Below, piece by piece: positions 26,390 to 37,809 of a stretch of 64,000 nucleotides of DNA (the stretch's first letter is position 1; the number at the start of each line of letters is the position of its first letter). The notes below the pieces were generated by a model. The model was not told where the DNA came from, did not search any database, and worked only from the letters and a program-made list of their open reading frames with translations. Source of the stretch: Lithospermum erythrorhizon. Lineage: Eukaryota > Streptophyta > Magnoliopsida > Boraginales > Boraginaceae. The DNA is taken from positions 124,001 through 188,000 of the forward strand of contig JADFUC010001579.1 in assembly GCA_019722365.1 (NCBI GenBank), given 5' to 3'. A program made the position numbers and the translations under genes.

Positions 26390-27240
26390 CTGAATTTGAA
26401 ATGATTCTAACCGAGGGAATGACCCTTTGGAGCGTCGTTATTAATATAGAATGTCATTGTATGCATTTGATAACTTCTTAGGGATTAATTTGTATTTTGT
26501 TCAATATCCATGAGTGCTCGCTCATCTTGATGCTCTTGGATTGTAGAGCCAAATTTGGCGATGAAAACATCCGCCGTCTATTGGTATGATTCGATGGATT
26601 TCATCGGTAATGTCATATACCAATCAAGAGCTTTATCACTTAAGCTGTTTGAGAGTGCCTTAGAATATTTTGGATTGTTCGATGTAATTGTCATCTGCAC
26701 CCAAGAAATCAGTAGCCAGATGCTTTATGAAATTCGCCCATTCCATTAAATTGAGTAAATTGAGGTAAGAAGAATTCTTTAGGCTAACGTACCGCATCCA
26801 ATCTTTATGTAAATGGCATTTTGATTTTGCATTCTACATGCGTGTAGTTGCGAATGTCAATCTTTCATCGTTCTCTTGATATCCTCACAGGCTGCTTTTT
26901 GAAATTTTTCAATAGCGGGATCCATAGGAGTGGCACTTTGTAGATACTAGCGGGCGTTGGAGTGCGCTACACACAGTTTCATGTCTGCAGTGACTCGTTG
27001 CTTTGAGACACAGCTTGATCCCTTGAAGGTTTACTATATCTATAGGATTGTATTATTCTCTCTTTATTTAGCTATTCCTCGCTCGCCGTCGTATTTAAAA
27101 CGATGTCATTGGAAGGGTGGTCGTTGTTATTTGACCTGCGGATTCGTTCGGTGGTGGAGTATCATTCTCAATGTGTATATTGTTTATAGACATGGTTTTC
27201 AATCGTTCGGGCATTTAGCGATTTTGTAAAACTTCAAAGG
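26390..27240 (-). pseudogene. Decayed gypsy gag
   Basis: In minus-strand frames one reads WYMTLP (near 26610), SIESYQ, then TADVFIAKFGSTIQEHQDERAL (26518-26580 region). These are typical of the gag of Ty3/gypsy elements. Upstream words such as DFLGADDNYIEQ (near 26690-26725) also fit. Stops and frameshifts split the frame. Confidence 0.75.
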
Positions 27241-27479
27241 TTCAATATTACAAGGGTCCTTTGGAATTTCAACTATAGGACTAGGAAACTTTAATGAAAC
27301 CGTTTGTATTTGGAGTCAAAGCGGAGGTGATGTGGTTTCTCATTAGGCACGCTTTTGGACAACCGCTCCTTCTCTGCGGTTCTTCTAGAAAATGTGGATC
27401 GGAACTTTCATCTTTGGATCATTGTCAAATGCGAAAGTGCGATCACGTGCAAGGCAATGGAAGGCTAAACCAATCAGTT

Positions 27480-27780
27480 AGTAATGGGAATTTGATAATA
27501 ATAATGTAAGGCAAGTAATTTGCAATTAGGAAATAATGTGTAATGAATGTTGTATTTATAGAAGAGAAATTAGGAGAGAGAAAAGGAGACGGAATGAAGA
27601 TGATGCTTGTATGTCGAGATTGTGGTATCCTTATGCTCTCAGTCTCAACCATATTTTCTTAGAGCAGGTAAGAATCGTGGCTGTGAAATGGCCGCTATTA
27701 CCACTCATGTTAAAAATGTGGTGCTCTCCCACGCCCTTTTCCCTCATTGGTCATCCAAATAATAGTTTTTTTTTTTTTTT
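27480..27780 (-). repeat. LTR-like copy, right
   Basis: This aligns with 18345-18660. The minus strand has CTATAAATACAAC (near 27550-27562) as a TATA box for gag transcription. The block ends near a T-run of about 17 bases at 27764. Confidence 0.55.
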
Positions 27781-27989
27781 GCGGATTTCTTGTCCCTCTA
27801 GCTAACCACTGTAGTGAACCCATCAACACCCATCATTCTTTCCCTAGGTGAAGATGGTAAACTAGCAGCCTTACAAGAGATCCCAGTATCACCCAATGGC
27901 TCCTGATTAAAGCTTTCTTTCTGCCTATCATCATCCACCTCAGCAACTTTCAAAATGTCGAATCTGTAAGGCTGCTAATGTTCAAATTG

Positions 27990-29060
27990 TAGCTTACTAA
28001 TCATTTTTTGGGTAAATTGCACATGAGCCCCTAAATGGGGATGGTTAAATGGTGACGAGATAGTGCTCAACAAATGGAGGTACTCTCAACAAAGAGGACA
28101 TCGATTTAGCCACCAAAAGTGTAGGCCGATAGTGTTTAAAAGTTTCATTTTTGTGGACACTTTCATACAATAACTTCTTCTCATCAAGTCTTGTTTTGGT
28201 TATAAATGATTTGACTATATTAGCAGGGTTAAGTTGAAATATAGGCTGTTTGTAAATCACATGATATTATGAAAACTAAATAATCAACAGGAATACAAGC
28301 CATACATCAATTAAGATAAGAAACTCGAATCATAATTCTGTATGTAAATACATAATTATGTCTACATTTTTCTGTTTTAGTTTTCCTACTGAAGTAAACA
28401 AAATGCTACAGGGGATACCCATGCTTCAATGTGAGTTCCTCAAATGCTCTGCATGATTGTTGCTCTGCAGCACATTAAAACATGCCCATCATTCAGACCA
28501 CAGCATTCAAAGAAGGCACTTCTTTCTGAGACGACATCCATTGTGAGGACTTCGAGTTGTGTCCTCAATGTAAACAACTACAGTACATTTTGATCTCCAC
28601 GCTTTCTCTGAGCCTCCAAATTGCTTACATCTTTTACTCACAATATGTACGAACCCATCAACAATCACCACCACCAATTTGCTTCCTTTTCCCCTTGCTT
28701 CACGTCCAATCTGTTCTGCTATTGCTTCAACTACATATCTAGAAACCTTCCCCTCTGGATCATTAACTTACCAACAGATGCCCCAAACTTCTTATTTCTA
28801 TTTGAATCAGTCAGTAACAACTGTATTGTTTCCTTTAGCATCTTGACGTGCACAATATAAGCATCTTCCTCAACAGTGACTCGAGGACAAGAGTAGCCAT
28901 ACAAATTGTTAAATCCATTTCTATCAGACTTACCAAAGTTGTTGCTCCTAGAATGCAGTACAGTGTTCATAGTTGTGTCACTAGTTGATTCATATTTGAT
29001 GCTCCTAGAATGCAGAAGTATAATTTTGCAATATTTTGGGAATGCTGACAATTAAACAGA
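27990..29060 (-). pseudogene. Coding-like fragment of unknown identity downstream of accD
   Basis: On the minus strand 28731-29051 is open for 106 codons and includes EEDAYIVHVKMLKETIQLLL. The neighbouring frame is then open for about 75 codons to about 28510 (SRYVVEAIAEQIGREARGKG, then VVVYIEDTTR). One small indel near 28740 would join the two frames. The residue composition looks like a real, soluble protein, but I do not recognise the family. The part near 28000-28050 (GGGCTCATGTGCAATT on the minus strand) recalls a transposon edge. It may be a captured host gene piece or an unknown transposase part. Confidence 0.4.
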
Positions 29061-29069
29061 TGTATGTTG

Positions 29070-29075
29070 TTTATT
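29070..29075 (-). terminator. Candidate polyadenylation signal of accD
   Basis: AATAAA on the minus strand lies 226 nt after the accD stop codon, a reasonable distance for a plant 3' untranslated region. This is a motif match only. Confidence 0.4.
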
Positions 29076-29300
29076 AATTTAACTCTCTTGTTTATGCATT
29101 GCATAACATGTAAATCAACTCAACATCAACCAAAATGTGCAACACACAAGTAAAAGAAGATGTCCTCAACAATTGTTTCTTCCTACAGTAAGATCTTATG
29201 AAAAAGCAAAGAAATATCCAATCATCACATTGATTCTGCCAAACTGACTACTTGTTTCTAACAAATCAAACAAACAAACAAACCCATAGTTCTACTTGAT

Positions 29301-30531
29301 TTAATTTTGATCTAAAGGGAAAAAAGCGTGGAGCATTAAAAGCTCACTGAGAACACTCTTTAGCAGATTGCGAGGTACAATTTGGTCGAATAAGCCCTTC
29401 TGAAACAAATACTCAGCCTCTTGTGAACCATCCGGAACAGTTTTATTCAGTGTTTGTTCGATTACTCTTTTACCTGCAAACGCAATATAGGCATTGGGCT
29501 CGGCTATAATGATATCTCCAAGCATACCAAAACTAGCTGTCACCCCACCAGTCGTAGGAGATGTAAGAACTGCCACATAAAACAATTGCTTATTTGATTG
29601 ATAATCATATAAAGCAGCCGAGATCTTAGCCATCTGCATCAAACTCAAACTTCCTTCTTGCATACGTGCTCCTCCCGAAGCACAAACTATAATAAGAGGT
29701 AGAGACTTTTCGGTAGCATGTTCAATCAAACGAGTTAATTTCTCCCCTACAACAGATCCCATACTACCTCCCATAAACAGAAAATCCATAACCCCAATCG
29801 CTACAGGAATACCCTGTAGTTGCCCCGTCCCTGTTTGAACCGCGTCAGCTAACCCAGTCTTTCTTTGATAAGAATCGATCCGATCTTTATAAGGCTCCTC
29901 CTCCGAGTGAAATTCAATGGGATCTAAAGAGACCATATCTTCATCCATAGGTTCCCAAGTACCGGGATCGATCAAAAGCTCGATTCTTTCAGTACTACTC
30001 ATTTTCAAATGAAATCCACACTGTTCACAAATATTCATCTTGGATTTCAAACTTTTCTTGTAATTCAAGCCATAACAATTTCCGCATTGAACCCACAAAT
30101 GTTTGTATTTCTGAGATACATCTAGATCTGATTGGATCTTTTCCTCGTCCCCTTTGCTAAGAGATTGATTTCCTCCAATCGAAGACTTAATAACCCTAAG
30201 AAACCAAAATACACACTCACAAATAGGCAAAGCTGAAGAGATATTGTATAAGAAAACAGATCTAATAAAGTCTTTAAAATATTTCCATAGTATTATTTTC
30301 TCGTAATTTTTCATAACTTAACTAGAAATGATTGATGGGTTTTACAATAAATTGCATTAAATTAAATAGAGTTAGTACTTACGTTACTTTGGAAGTTTGT
30401 TTAGGATTTTGGTGAATTGATATTCTTCCAAATTGAAGATTGGATTTTCGAGCGATTTCATTGGGCAAAATTGTTGATGAGAACAAAGTTGGTTGAGTAG
30501 CCTTGAAAGAAACACTTAGTGCCTTAAACAT
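29301..30531 (-). CDS. accD: Nuclear accD: acetyl-CoA carboxylase carboxyltransferase beta subunit, plastid-targeted
   Basis: AccD transfers the carboxyl group from carboxybiotin to acetyl-CoA in the plastid heteromeric acetyl-CoA carboxylase, the first step of fatty acid synthesis. Exon 1 is 30383-30531 and exon 2 is 29301-30195. They splice to 347 residues across a 187-nt intron (AC|GTAAGT to CTTAG|G, completing Thr50). Residues 1-50 are rich in Ser, Thr, Lys, Arg and Gln with almost no acid ([19 protein letters not shown]), as in a chloroplast transit peptide. Residues 87-109 form the zinc ribbon (CX2C at 87/90 and 106/109), followed by the carboxyltransferase domain with [11 protein letters not shown] and [17 protein letters not shown]. 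The end, [10 protein letters not shown], matches plastid AccD. Plastid versions are usually near 490-510 residues; the variable N-terminal part is missing. The frame is intact. The ATG at 30314 lies in the intron and is not the start. Identity is very likely; the transit peptide is inferred. Confidence 0.93.
30196..30382 (-). other. Intron of nuclear accD (187 nt)
   Basis: The donor is GTAAGT and the acceptor is TTTTGGTTTCTTAG. Skipping it keeps the frame from exon 1 into the accD body. The alternative acceptors TTCTAG and TTAAG fail: the first runs at once into a stop, and the second gives a stop about 13 codons later. The last 119 nt of the intron are by chance open in the accD frame, which makes a false start at 30314. 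Confidence 0.85.
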
Positions 30532-30597
30532 TTTTATGAGAAAATAAAATATGAACGGCTTTATTTGTGTTGAAGATGATTATAAAAGCTGGGATTT

Positions 30598-30605
30598 TTT
30601 TATAT
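30598..30605 (-). promoter_or_regulatory. TATA box of nuclear accD
   Basis: TATATAAA on the minus strand lies about 67 nt before the start codon at 30531. Initiation about 30 nt downstream would leave a 5' untranslated region near 35-40 nt. Plastid genes lack this arrangement, which supports nuclear expression. Confidence 0.6.
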
Positions 30606-30611
30606 AGATCT

Positions 30612-30698
30612 AAAGGCGGAAAAAATTAGGAAAAAACAGATGGAGAAGATAATAAATAAAGGCGGAAGAAATTAGGAAAAACAGATGGAGAATTTTGG
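30612..30698. repeat. 46-bp tandem duplication next to the accD TATA box
   Basis: AAAGGCGGAAAAAATTAGG... and AAAGGCGGAAGAAATTAGG..., each followed by an ACAGATGGAGAA block, form two copies 46 bp apart (GGCGGA at 30615 and 30661). They lie directly upstream of the TATA box and may duplicate promoter elements. Confidence 0.75.
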
Positions 30699-30699
30699 T

Positions 30700-31680
30700 A
30701 ATTTAGGGTCCTGGTCATCCTCCGCGTTAAAAAGCTCTCACGTGACGTGCGAGGCGGCAGCCCATCTGGCCTTAAAAATAGTAGCTTTTTTAGTGAAATG
30801 ATAATTTTATCGCCCAATGAAGCTTACAACTATTGACTGCGAATGGGGGAAGCGAAATAGTAGATTTCTGGCTGGCCCGTAATGACCCAGATTGTGTATG
30901 GCCGGGTGCAAAGATAGCTTGACACGTCAGAAACATCCAGGTTGTTTGGATTAAGGTCAAGTAGTAAAGAATATTGAGTTGGGGTTTGATTTAAGTATTA
31001 TAGTTAGTATGATAAACATGATATCTATAACAGTTGTATTGTGGTTTCTAAAGTAGTACTGGTTCATGTTTTCAGAGAACAAAATGATGCCGGAGATTTC
31101 GCTGACGTGCGAAGTACTTAAAATGTAAAGGGAACACTTGCCGAAATTAAATGGTTATAGTCGAATTAGAAAAAGAGGTGTAAAATATCTAAAGATTGAT
31201 AATTTGTTTTAGTTTTCATTTTGAAAGTTAGTTGAGATATCATGAAATTAGTTATGATGTAAACTATTATTCGATCAACAAAATCATGGGTTTGACGAAA
31301 ATATGCTGGTTTTTTTAGGTTAAGCGCCGACTTTAAAACTTCGTGTTAATTAAAATAAAAATAAATGTCGTCTGTCGTTTTTGAGTTAAAGCCCGTCAAT
31401 GAAAATAAAAGCGCTAAAATCGTATCCCTTTGAAAGTAAGTGGGGCTCGATCGCCCACAAACATAAAGCCAAAAGTAAAGAAACAAAATAAAAAACAATC
31501 CATATAAGTACTATAGAACAAAAATAAAATATACTTGCTTGCTTGAGGCGAATTGTGTGATGCTCTTGGCCCTTGCAGAAAATCGTAAACCAATGGCCTG
31601 TATGTCCAAGCGGGCGTAGGGACACACTGCTCCCAGATGCGCGGCGTTCTAAGCACTTCCATTTACACACACCAGCGGAT
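30700..31680. other. Intergenic DNA upstream of accD
   Basis: No gene is supported. Overlapping minus-strand frames at 31386-31670 include a hydrophobic run (IVLIWIVFYFVSLLLALCLW) but no recognisable family. The block borders the 3' end of the LINE and may belong to its tail. Confidence 0.35.
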
Positions 31681-31689
31681 GCGGGGAGA

Positions 31690-33780
31690 AGGTTTGTTGT
31701 TAAGTCTTGAGCACTGGCCGCTCAATCGGCAAATACGGTTTTGTTCGTACCAAATATGGATGGAAACTCAGGCACAACATCTGCCAAAAATGAAATAACC
31801 GGACCACTTAGTATTATGTCGAAGCCAATGAGCTTGTTTCTTTATGTAAGTATAAAACTAAGAATCGATTTCACTTGGTCAGGTAAGCGCCGATGTAACG
31901 CTTGACTCCAAAGATGATAAGTGGCTTCGGCGTCCATAGCGGTAGCGAGGAAAGCAAAGCCAGCGACATATGATGCACCACGTCGTCACGAATGATACCT
32001 CGAGAGCCCGCTGAAAAGCGTCGCTTAAAAGCAACTTGCTCCAAATATTAAGCTTAAGAGTACCCTGGGCTTAACCCCGCATCAATTTCACCGGCTTCCT
32101 CGAGGCGAGGAGTTTGAAAGGATGGACATGTCGAACAAAGCCTTGACGCTTCCGATGTTTATAGCGGCGTGCGGAATGGACAATGATAGATGAAGCGGTA
32201 ATCGATGCGGCAGCCCGATCCGTTAAAACCATGCAGATTGCTCGCCGTACTTAGCTTTATTGCGGGCCGCGTAGCGATCAAATAATTAACATCGGAATGG
32301 CCAGAGCCGAATATGACCGCACTGATTGCGATGAACTCCGGGCTTTGAAGGCAGAGATGGAGTTGGTGAAATACGCTTCCGTAACCCAAACATCCCTGCA
32401 TAATGATCCCAAACTTGAATAACAATAGAGTTGGTGAGGAAGACATGATTGAGGCTTTCGATACTCCGACATCACTACCATTTAGAGGCGAATTGAATAC
32501 CCTTTTTATGGAAAATATGATAGGGAACAGTGCTGAATTCACCCGGACCCGAGAAAGACATCTTTTTAGGAATGGTAGAGGCCGAATACTTGAATAAATA
32601 GGAGGCATTTAGTAGGAACTTCGGATGCAAATCATAAAGCGCCCTTGAAAGTGAGCTCGCCATTGTTAGAAAGGCACCACGGAATATCATCCAATATCAT
32701 GGCAAGCTTTGGAGTTGGTGGATCTCGCCTCGATCTGAGAAAGGCCGGCCACGATCTAATTCGAAGCCCGGCTGACCCGGTAATCGTGCTTGATCACGGA
32801 TTTCGAACTCGCGGAGTTGATTGGACCCGGCGGGGAGCAGAATCGACCGAGAAGTACAATCTTGCGACGGCGCGATGTAAGTGTTAGCCGGCTCTGCTCG
32901 GATAGCCACTAACCGTTTCCAAATACGAGAGTGTGCGGGATGGACTCTGGCGTGAAGCGGGTGAGCATTTTTACAGAATTTATCCAACATATATTTGCTC
33001 ATAAAGGTGGTCGGCCCATGACCTAAACGCGACTTAAACGTGCAGGCATTCGAGATGTCCTCCAATTGAAAATTGACCCCTCTTGCTGAGAAGCGGCCAC
33101 ATTTTGCCCAAGCGACACCCAGTGACATCTCACAGAGAGGCCATTGACATAATTTCAACTTTCTCTGACTAGTGGAACTTGTAAGAAATAGAGATGGAAG
33201 GTAGAAAGAGCGTGAATGGGGAAACATTCTACCGCCAAAATATCATTATCTTTGCCAAATGCTTGATTACTCGAGAATTCTATCCAGAAATCCCGGGCAA
33301 AGCTTAACATTTTTACCGCTAAATGAATACCAGATAGATAAAGGTAAAGATTCTTTTTAAACCACGTAAACTTTCGCGCTTAGCGTTAGCGCTGATCTGA
33401 GAGAGCTTATCAGAAACTATGCCGCGAACTTCTTCTACTGTTTATATCGCTGGCGGACATAAGCAGTAATGATCAGGCAGTGACGCAGCCGAGAAGTCTT
33501 GACCCATTCTGGAATAGCGACGATCGTCCATGAGCCCGGCACGGAGCAGGAAGATTGCGGCTAGAGTTGCAATTGCGAGGATTAGCGTCACGCGGCAAGC
33601 AACCCGCGAGAGAAGATATACGGGCAATAATAAATAAAGAAGAGCGGATCGCACGGCGAACCCGGAGACTTGAAGTACCTCGTCAGCTACCGAATTCAGC
33701 GTAGCCTCACTTTCCGTTTCCATAACAATATATATATGGGCAAAAGCGTTACAACATATAAATGCACTTAATGTCATATA
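31690..33780 (-). mobile_element. L1-type LINE, 3' part (reverse transcriptase end to RNase H), decayed
   Basis: Minus-strand frames around 33000-33200 contain LEDISNACTF next to SKYMLDKFCKNAHP and HSRIWKRL. This is the order seen in the region after the reverse transcriptase of plant L1-type LINEs (…GLGIR..DIN.AF…, then …S.IW..L…). Farther down (31750-32000) words such as LPDQVKSI and FLAD fit the RNase H end. Many frame breaks show it is dead. Its 5' half appears to lie at 38375-40410. Confidence 0.6.
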
Positions 33781-35654
33781 TATTAAATGAAATGAGATTA
33801 AATGTGTTCATAATTGACTAATTAATTATCCATTATTTTACAATTAATTATCAATTAATGTAAATTTTAAATTTAAATATATTCCACATGATTAATGATA
33901 ATTATTACAATAATTATCAGCCACTTAAATCATGGAATAATTACTTACAAGTAATTAACTCCAAAATTCAAAATTTAAAGTTATCATGAAATATTTTCAA
34001 AAATTATCAATTAATGAAAATAATTATGAAAGGGAAATATAAATCAAATTTAATGCCATTCCGAATATATATTCAATTATCTTAATGACAAAATTTATGA
34101 TTTAACATTTAAAAGCAGAAATTAATAATTAAATAGAATTTTCGACAAAAATAATTACAAAATTCCATTTTAGGGTTTTTAAAGCGAGATGACGAGCTTG
34201 GCAGCCGAAACCGCCCGACTTTCCGTGCGCTAGCGACGGCAGCGCCCGGCGGTGCCGTATTACGGTCTATGGGATGCGTCGGTGGCGGAGCGTCGATTCC
34301 GCCAAAAGGAAGTTCGCCCACGGGCCGGGAGGAAGTCATGAGGATTCGGCCAGATTTTTGGTAATTCATTTCGAGTTTTCAATTTTTCAGTTAATTGCAA
34401 CTTTTGTAAAAATGATTTGGGCTCTAAAATTCAAAAAATTACAGGATTTTCTTGAACATCAACAATATCATTATTGAACACATCAGAGTGATAGTTTATC
34501 AGCTTGCCAGTTTTTTCGATTAAGCACAGCTGTCAATAGAATTGGCAGATTTTTTGGAATCTTCAAAAATTGAAAAATTCTGCAAGGCGAAATCAGGCAT
34601 AAACCTCAAAGGGTCAAGAACACACAGATTTAATTTCGTAATTTTCTAAAATTTTTAAACCTCTTTGTAAATCAAAATGATTCTACCTCAAATTAAAAAT
34701 GCAAATTAATCAATTTTTAATCCCTTTCAATTCATGAAACAATTAAATAAACATCAAATCATCAAAATCAATACATGAAATAATGATTCCACCATGTGAA
34801 AACATATATAAAAATGGGTTGATTTTTCATGCTATATTCATCAATTGAATATATAAATCGTAAATAATCAAATTAACTATGACTATGTCGGCTTAATGCT
34901 TGTCGAAATTAGATAAAATATATCAAACTTGGTAGGCTCACGATGTAACGACACTTCCCAGTCTGACGCCACGAGTTAAGGTCGTCAACCGACACATGCG
35001 CTGATCGTCGATGGATGACAACGTAAAAACGTTTTAGCGTTAATAATAATAAAATACACTTTTGTCCATCGTGGTGAACTAACAACATATACAATAAAAC
35101 AACGAACAACATAATACAAATTCACCATACTTATACAACTCAAAGATACACAAGAAATCCAAAATACAACATGGGGAAACTATGGCAACCAGACCCCTGA
35201 TTAAATACAATGCACAAGTCTAACAATATACAAATTGACAACAAAAAGAGAAATAGTACGATGTGATTCTATGCAGCGCGCCGTCTCGATCTTGATCTCT
35301 GACCCTGCTCCAATGCGAGAACTTCTCAGCATGACCTCGATGATCGGCCTCTTACAGAACCTAGGCATAAAAGCGCCCGCCCGTAGAGAATAGGGAGTAA
35401 AAATTTATTAAAATTTGAAGTGAATACAAATACCACAGGACTTGTCCCATATACATTCATGCCATATAAATAACATGGCCTTATACATGTGAGGCCACAC
35501 GCAATGAATAACTTGATCCATGACTCACATAGAATCCTCTTATACACGATGTTACACATAATACTATCTGGCATGAGCTTATAATCATAATTACTTGTAT
35601 TCATTCAAAGGAAACTTGATTTTGACACACAAGGCATCAAATGAGGAATCATAG

Positions 35655-35775
35655 AATATGTCACAATAGCGTAGAGAATCGCCTCCAAATAATACCTGGC
35701 ATGAGGAATCCCAGCGTCAAATAATACACATATGAGAATCCGCCTCCAAATAATATACACATATGAGAATCGCTT
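35655..35775. repeat. Imperfect short tandem repeats
   Basis: The words GAGAATCGCCTCCAAATAATA, GAATCC.AGCGTCAAATAATAC and GAGAATCCGCCTCCAAATAAT follow one another, and CACATATGAGAATC occurs twice. The unit is about 40-45 bp. Confidence 0.6.
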
Positions 35776-37809
35776 TCAGCATGTCAGGATAGAGGCCTCC
35801 TTTCAATCCTCCCGACCCGAGGCTACGCCCCGTGATAATAAATATCGCGCTGAGCCTCAGAGATCCAGCTGGTACCATGATATGCACGCTTTGAGGAGCC
35901 TCGATTAGGGGTCACGGCCCATTTCCTTGAAGTAACACCAACCGATCAAACCACGTCAGCCGCAGCGACCACCGCAAAATCTCGCTAACATGAATCATAT
36001 TCACAACTATCCATGATATAAATCATAATCACTAATATGTCGCGTAGTATGAATCATAATCTCGATTATCTATTAATATAACCCAAAATCTCGATTATTT
36101 AAATGTATGAATGTAAATCAAAGTTCGCATAGTATCGATCATAATCACCTGATACACATATCGAATAATCCCAGATATCACCACGTAATATACTCTGACG
36201 TAATATATATATGAAAGGTCGTCGTGAGATTTGTACTCACACCGAACTAGCGATGTAATGACTACAGGCGGTCCTCGTGCTAGATCCGGGCTCGACTCAT
36301 TCAAGGGAATTATACATTATAACACATTTTGTAGAATAACCTCTTTTTATCTATAATGGCAAGTGTTATCTGCGTCTCGCGATTAATTCTGACCTCCATG
36401 ATAAATCATCCGAGATTGAGTATACGCTTTTAATATTCCAACGTAACTACATTGTCGCCAACCGTAAAATCTCAATATTAGGTCATGTCGCACTTATTAC
36501 TGACAATAACACTTTAAAAGCATTCTAATCAATCCGACAATCAATTGACAACTAATTAATCCATTAAATGACCTCTAATTGAAGCGCTAAATGCTATACG
36601 AACTTTCCTAAACTTTCTCATTGATCTCCTGTCGTATCAAACCAATAATTCTATACCCAAAACATATATTAAAGTTCTCACAACCTCATATTCTGATTTA
36701 AAGTTAATTTAAGAAAAGTCAATAAAGTCATCCCTCGACTTACACCAACTTTCCCCAGCTTGATAATCACTCAAAATTTTTGGCCCAATCACATACGATA
36801 CTAGAGATAACATTTACATGCCTTAATAAATTAGAATCTAAAAGTCAACAAAAATCCATAAAGTCAACTCTTTAAAAACTCAAGAAATATCTCAAAATAT
36901 TTGATCTTTCTTTAGATATGATGAGGATGATGGATGATAGGGAGAAATAATCCCTGCTTTGATCTTGAGTTTAAGCCGTGATCGATGAAAATGGAAGAAA
37001 ATTTGAGGGGGAGAGTCAAATTTTCGTAGAAGAGGGGAAAGAAGAAGGTTTTGGATGAGGATGGAGATAGTGGTATTAGGTGGGATATTTAAGAGGGAAG
37101 AAATTTAAAGTTCAGTTTGGTTTGATTTAATTTCTGGCGCTAAAGCTGACTTAAATACCAGCCAGAGCCGATTTCCGTTATGTTATTCCCGAGGCGTATA
37201 TTCTTCGTCTCGTACTCGTTTAGATATATCGATATTATTTAAAATTATTTATACTATCTCAGGGTTCGCCTGAGCAGGAAATATACCCCTTGACCGATTT
37301 GTTGAATTCTTGGCTACTGACTTCGAAATTTTTCTTTCACCCAGAAATACTCCGTCGAGAGAAACATATACTATCGACATAATAATTGTAAAGGCAGGTT
37401 ATTTCATCGAGGCAGCTGTTAGAATCTAGTATGAATTTCATTTTGTGATAAACACCCGAATTCATACATCAGGATCCTGAAAATGATATAAATTAATCTA
37501 AAACACATAATTAGCAACAATTATGAATAGCGAGGCAGCTACGGTGATGCCGGCGGAAGTCTGCTCAACAAATTCTTTCCACGAAGCCTCCTTTGAATTC
37601 CGTCGTTGGAGGCAACTTCAAATGTAGTGCCTACAGTTGGTTATGGCGCGGGGAGAGGTTGAATCCCTACATTTGTGTTTGCTAGAATATAGGTTGATTT
37701 GGATGAAAAATCAAGAGAGAATAATTTTCAATTCTTCGCTTGATATTTTCGACCATATGGAGGAAGTGGAGGCTTTGTTTTCTTCGTTTCATGGGAAGTA
37801 AAACTTATG

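Larger units (their letters stand above)
17445..27780 (-). mobile_element. Decayed Ty3/gypsy element(s), minus strand, with a shared LTR
   Basis: About 1.1 kb at 17515-18640 is repeated in direct orientation at about 26680-27780, offset by about 9.1-9.2 kb. Both copies hold an LTR-like promoter region and the start of gag on the minus strand. Reading the minus strand from the right: LTR, gag, nested LTR-like insert, integrase, an antisense accessory ORF, LTR, then a second gag start that is truncated. That order fits two elements in tandem sharing the middle LTR. All coding parts are broken by stops and frameshifts. An antisense ORF between pol and the 3' LTR is known in the Tat lineage of plant gypsy elements. 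Confidence 0.65.

Noticed and set aside
30312..30314. ATG at 30314 as the accD start
   Set aside because: It lies 119 nt inside the intron. An upstream ATG at 30531, a perfect GTAAGT donor, an in-frame acceptor and a transit-peptide-like exon give a better gene.
29301..30314. Piece of true chloroplast DNA or a dead plastid insertion
   Set aside because: Flanks are nuclear transposons, no neighbouring plastid genes are present, the frame is intact, and an intron and TATA box are added.
32697..33227. 176-codon minus-strand gene
   Set aside because: Only part of it makes sense, as a frame-shifted LINE segment; the frame as a whole is a mosaic.
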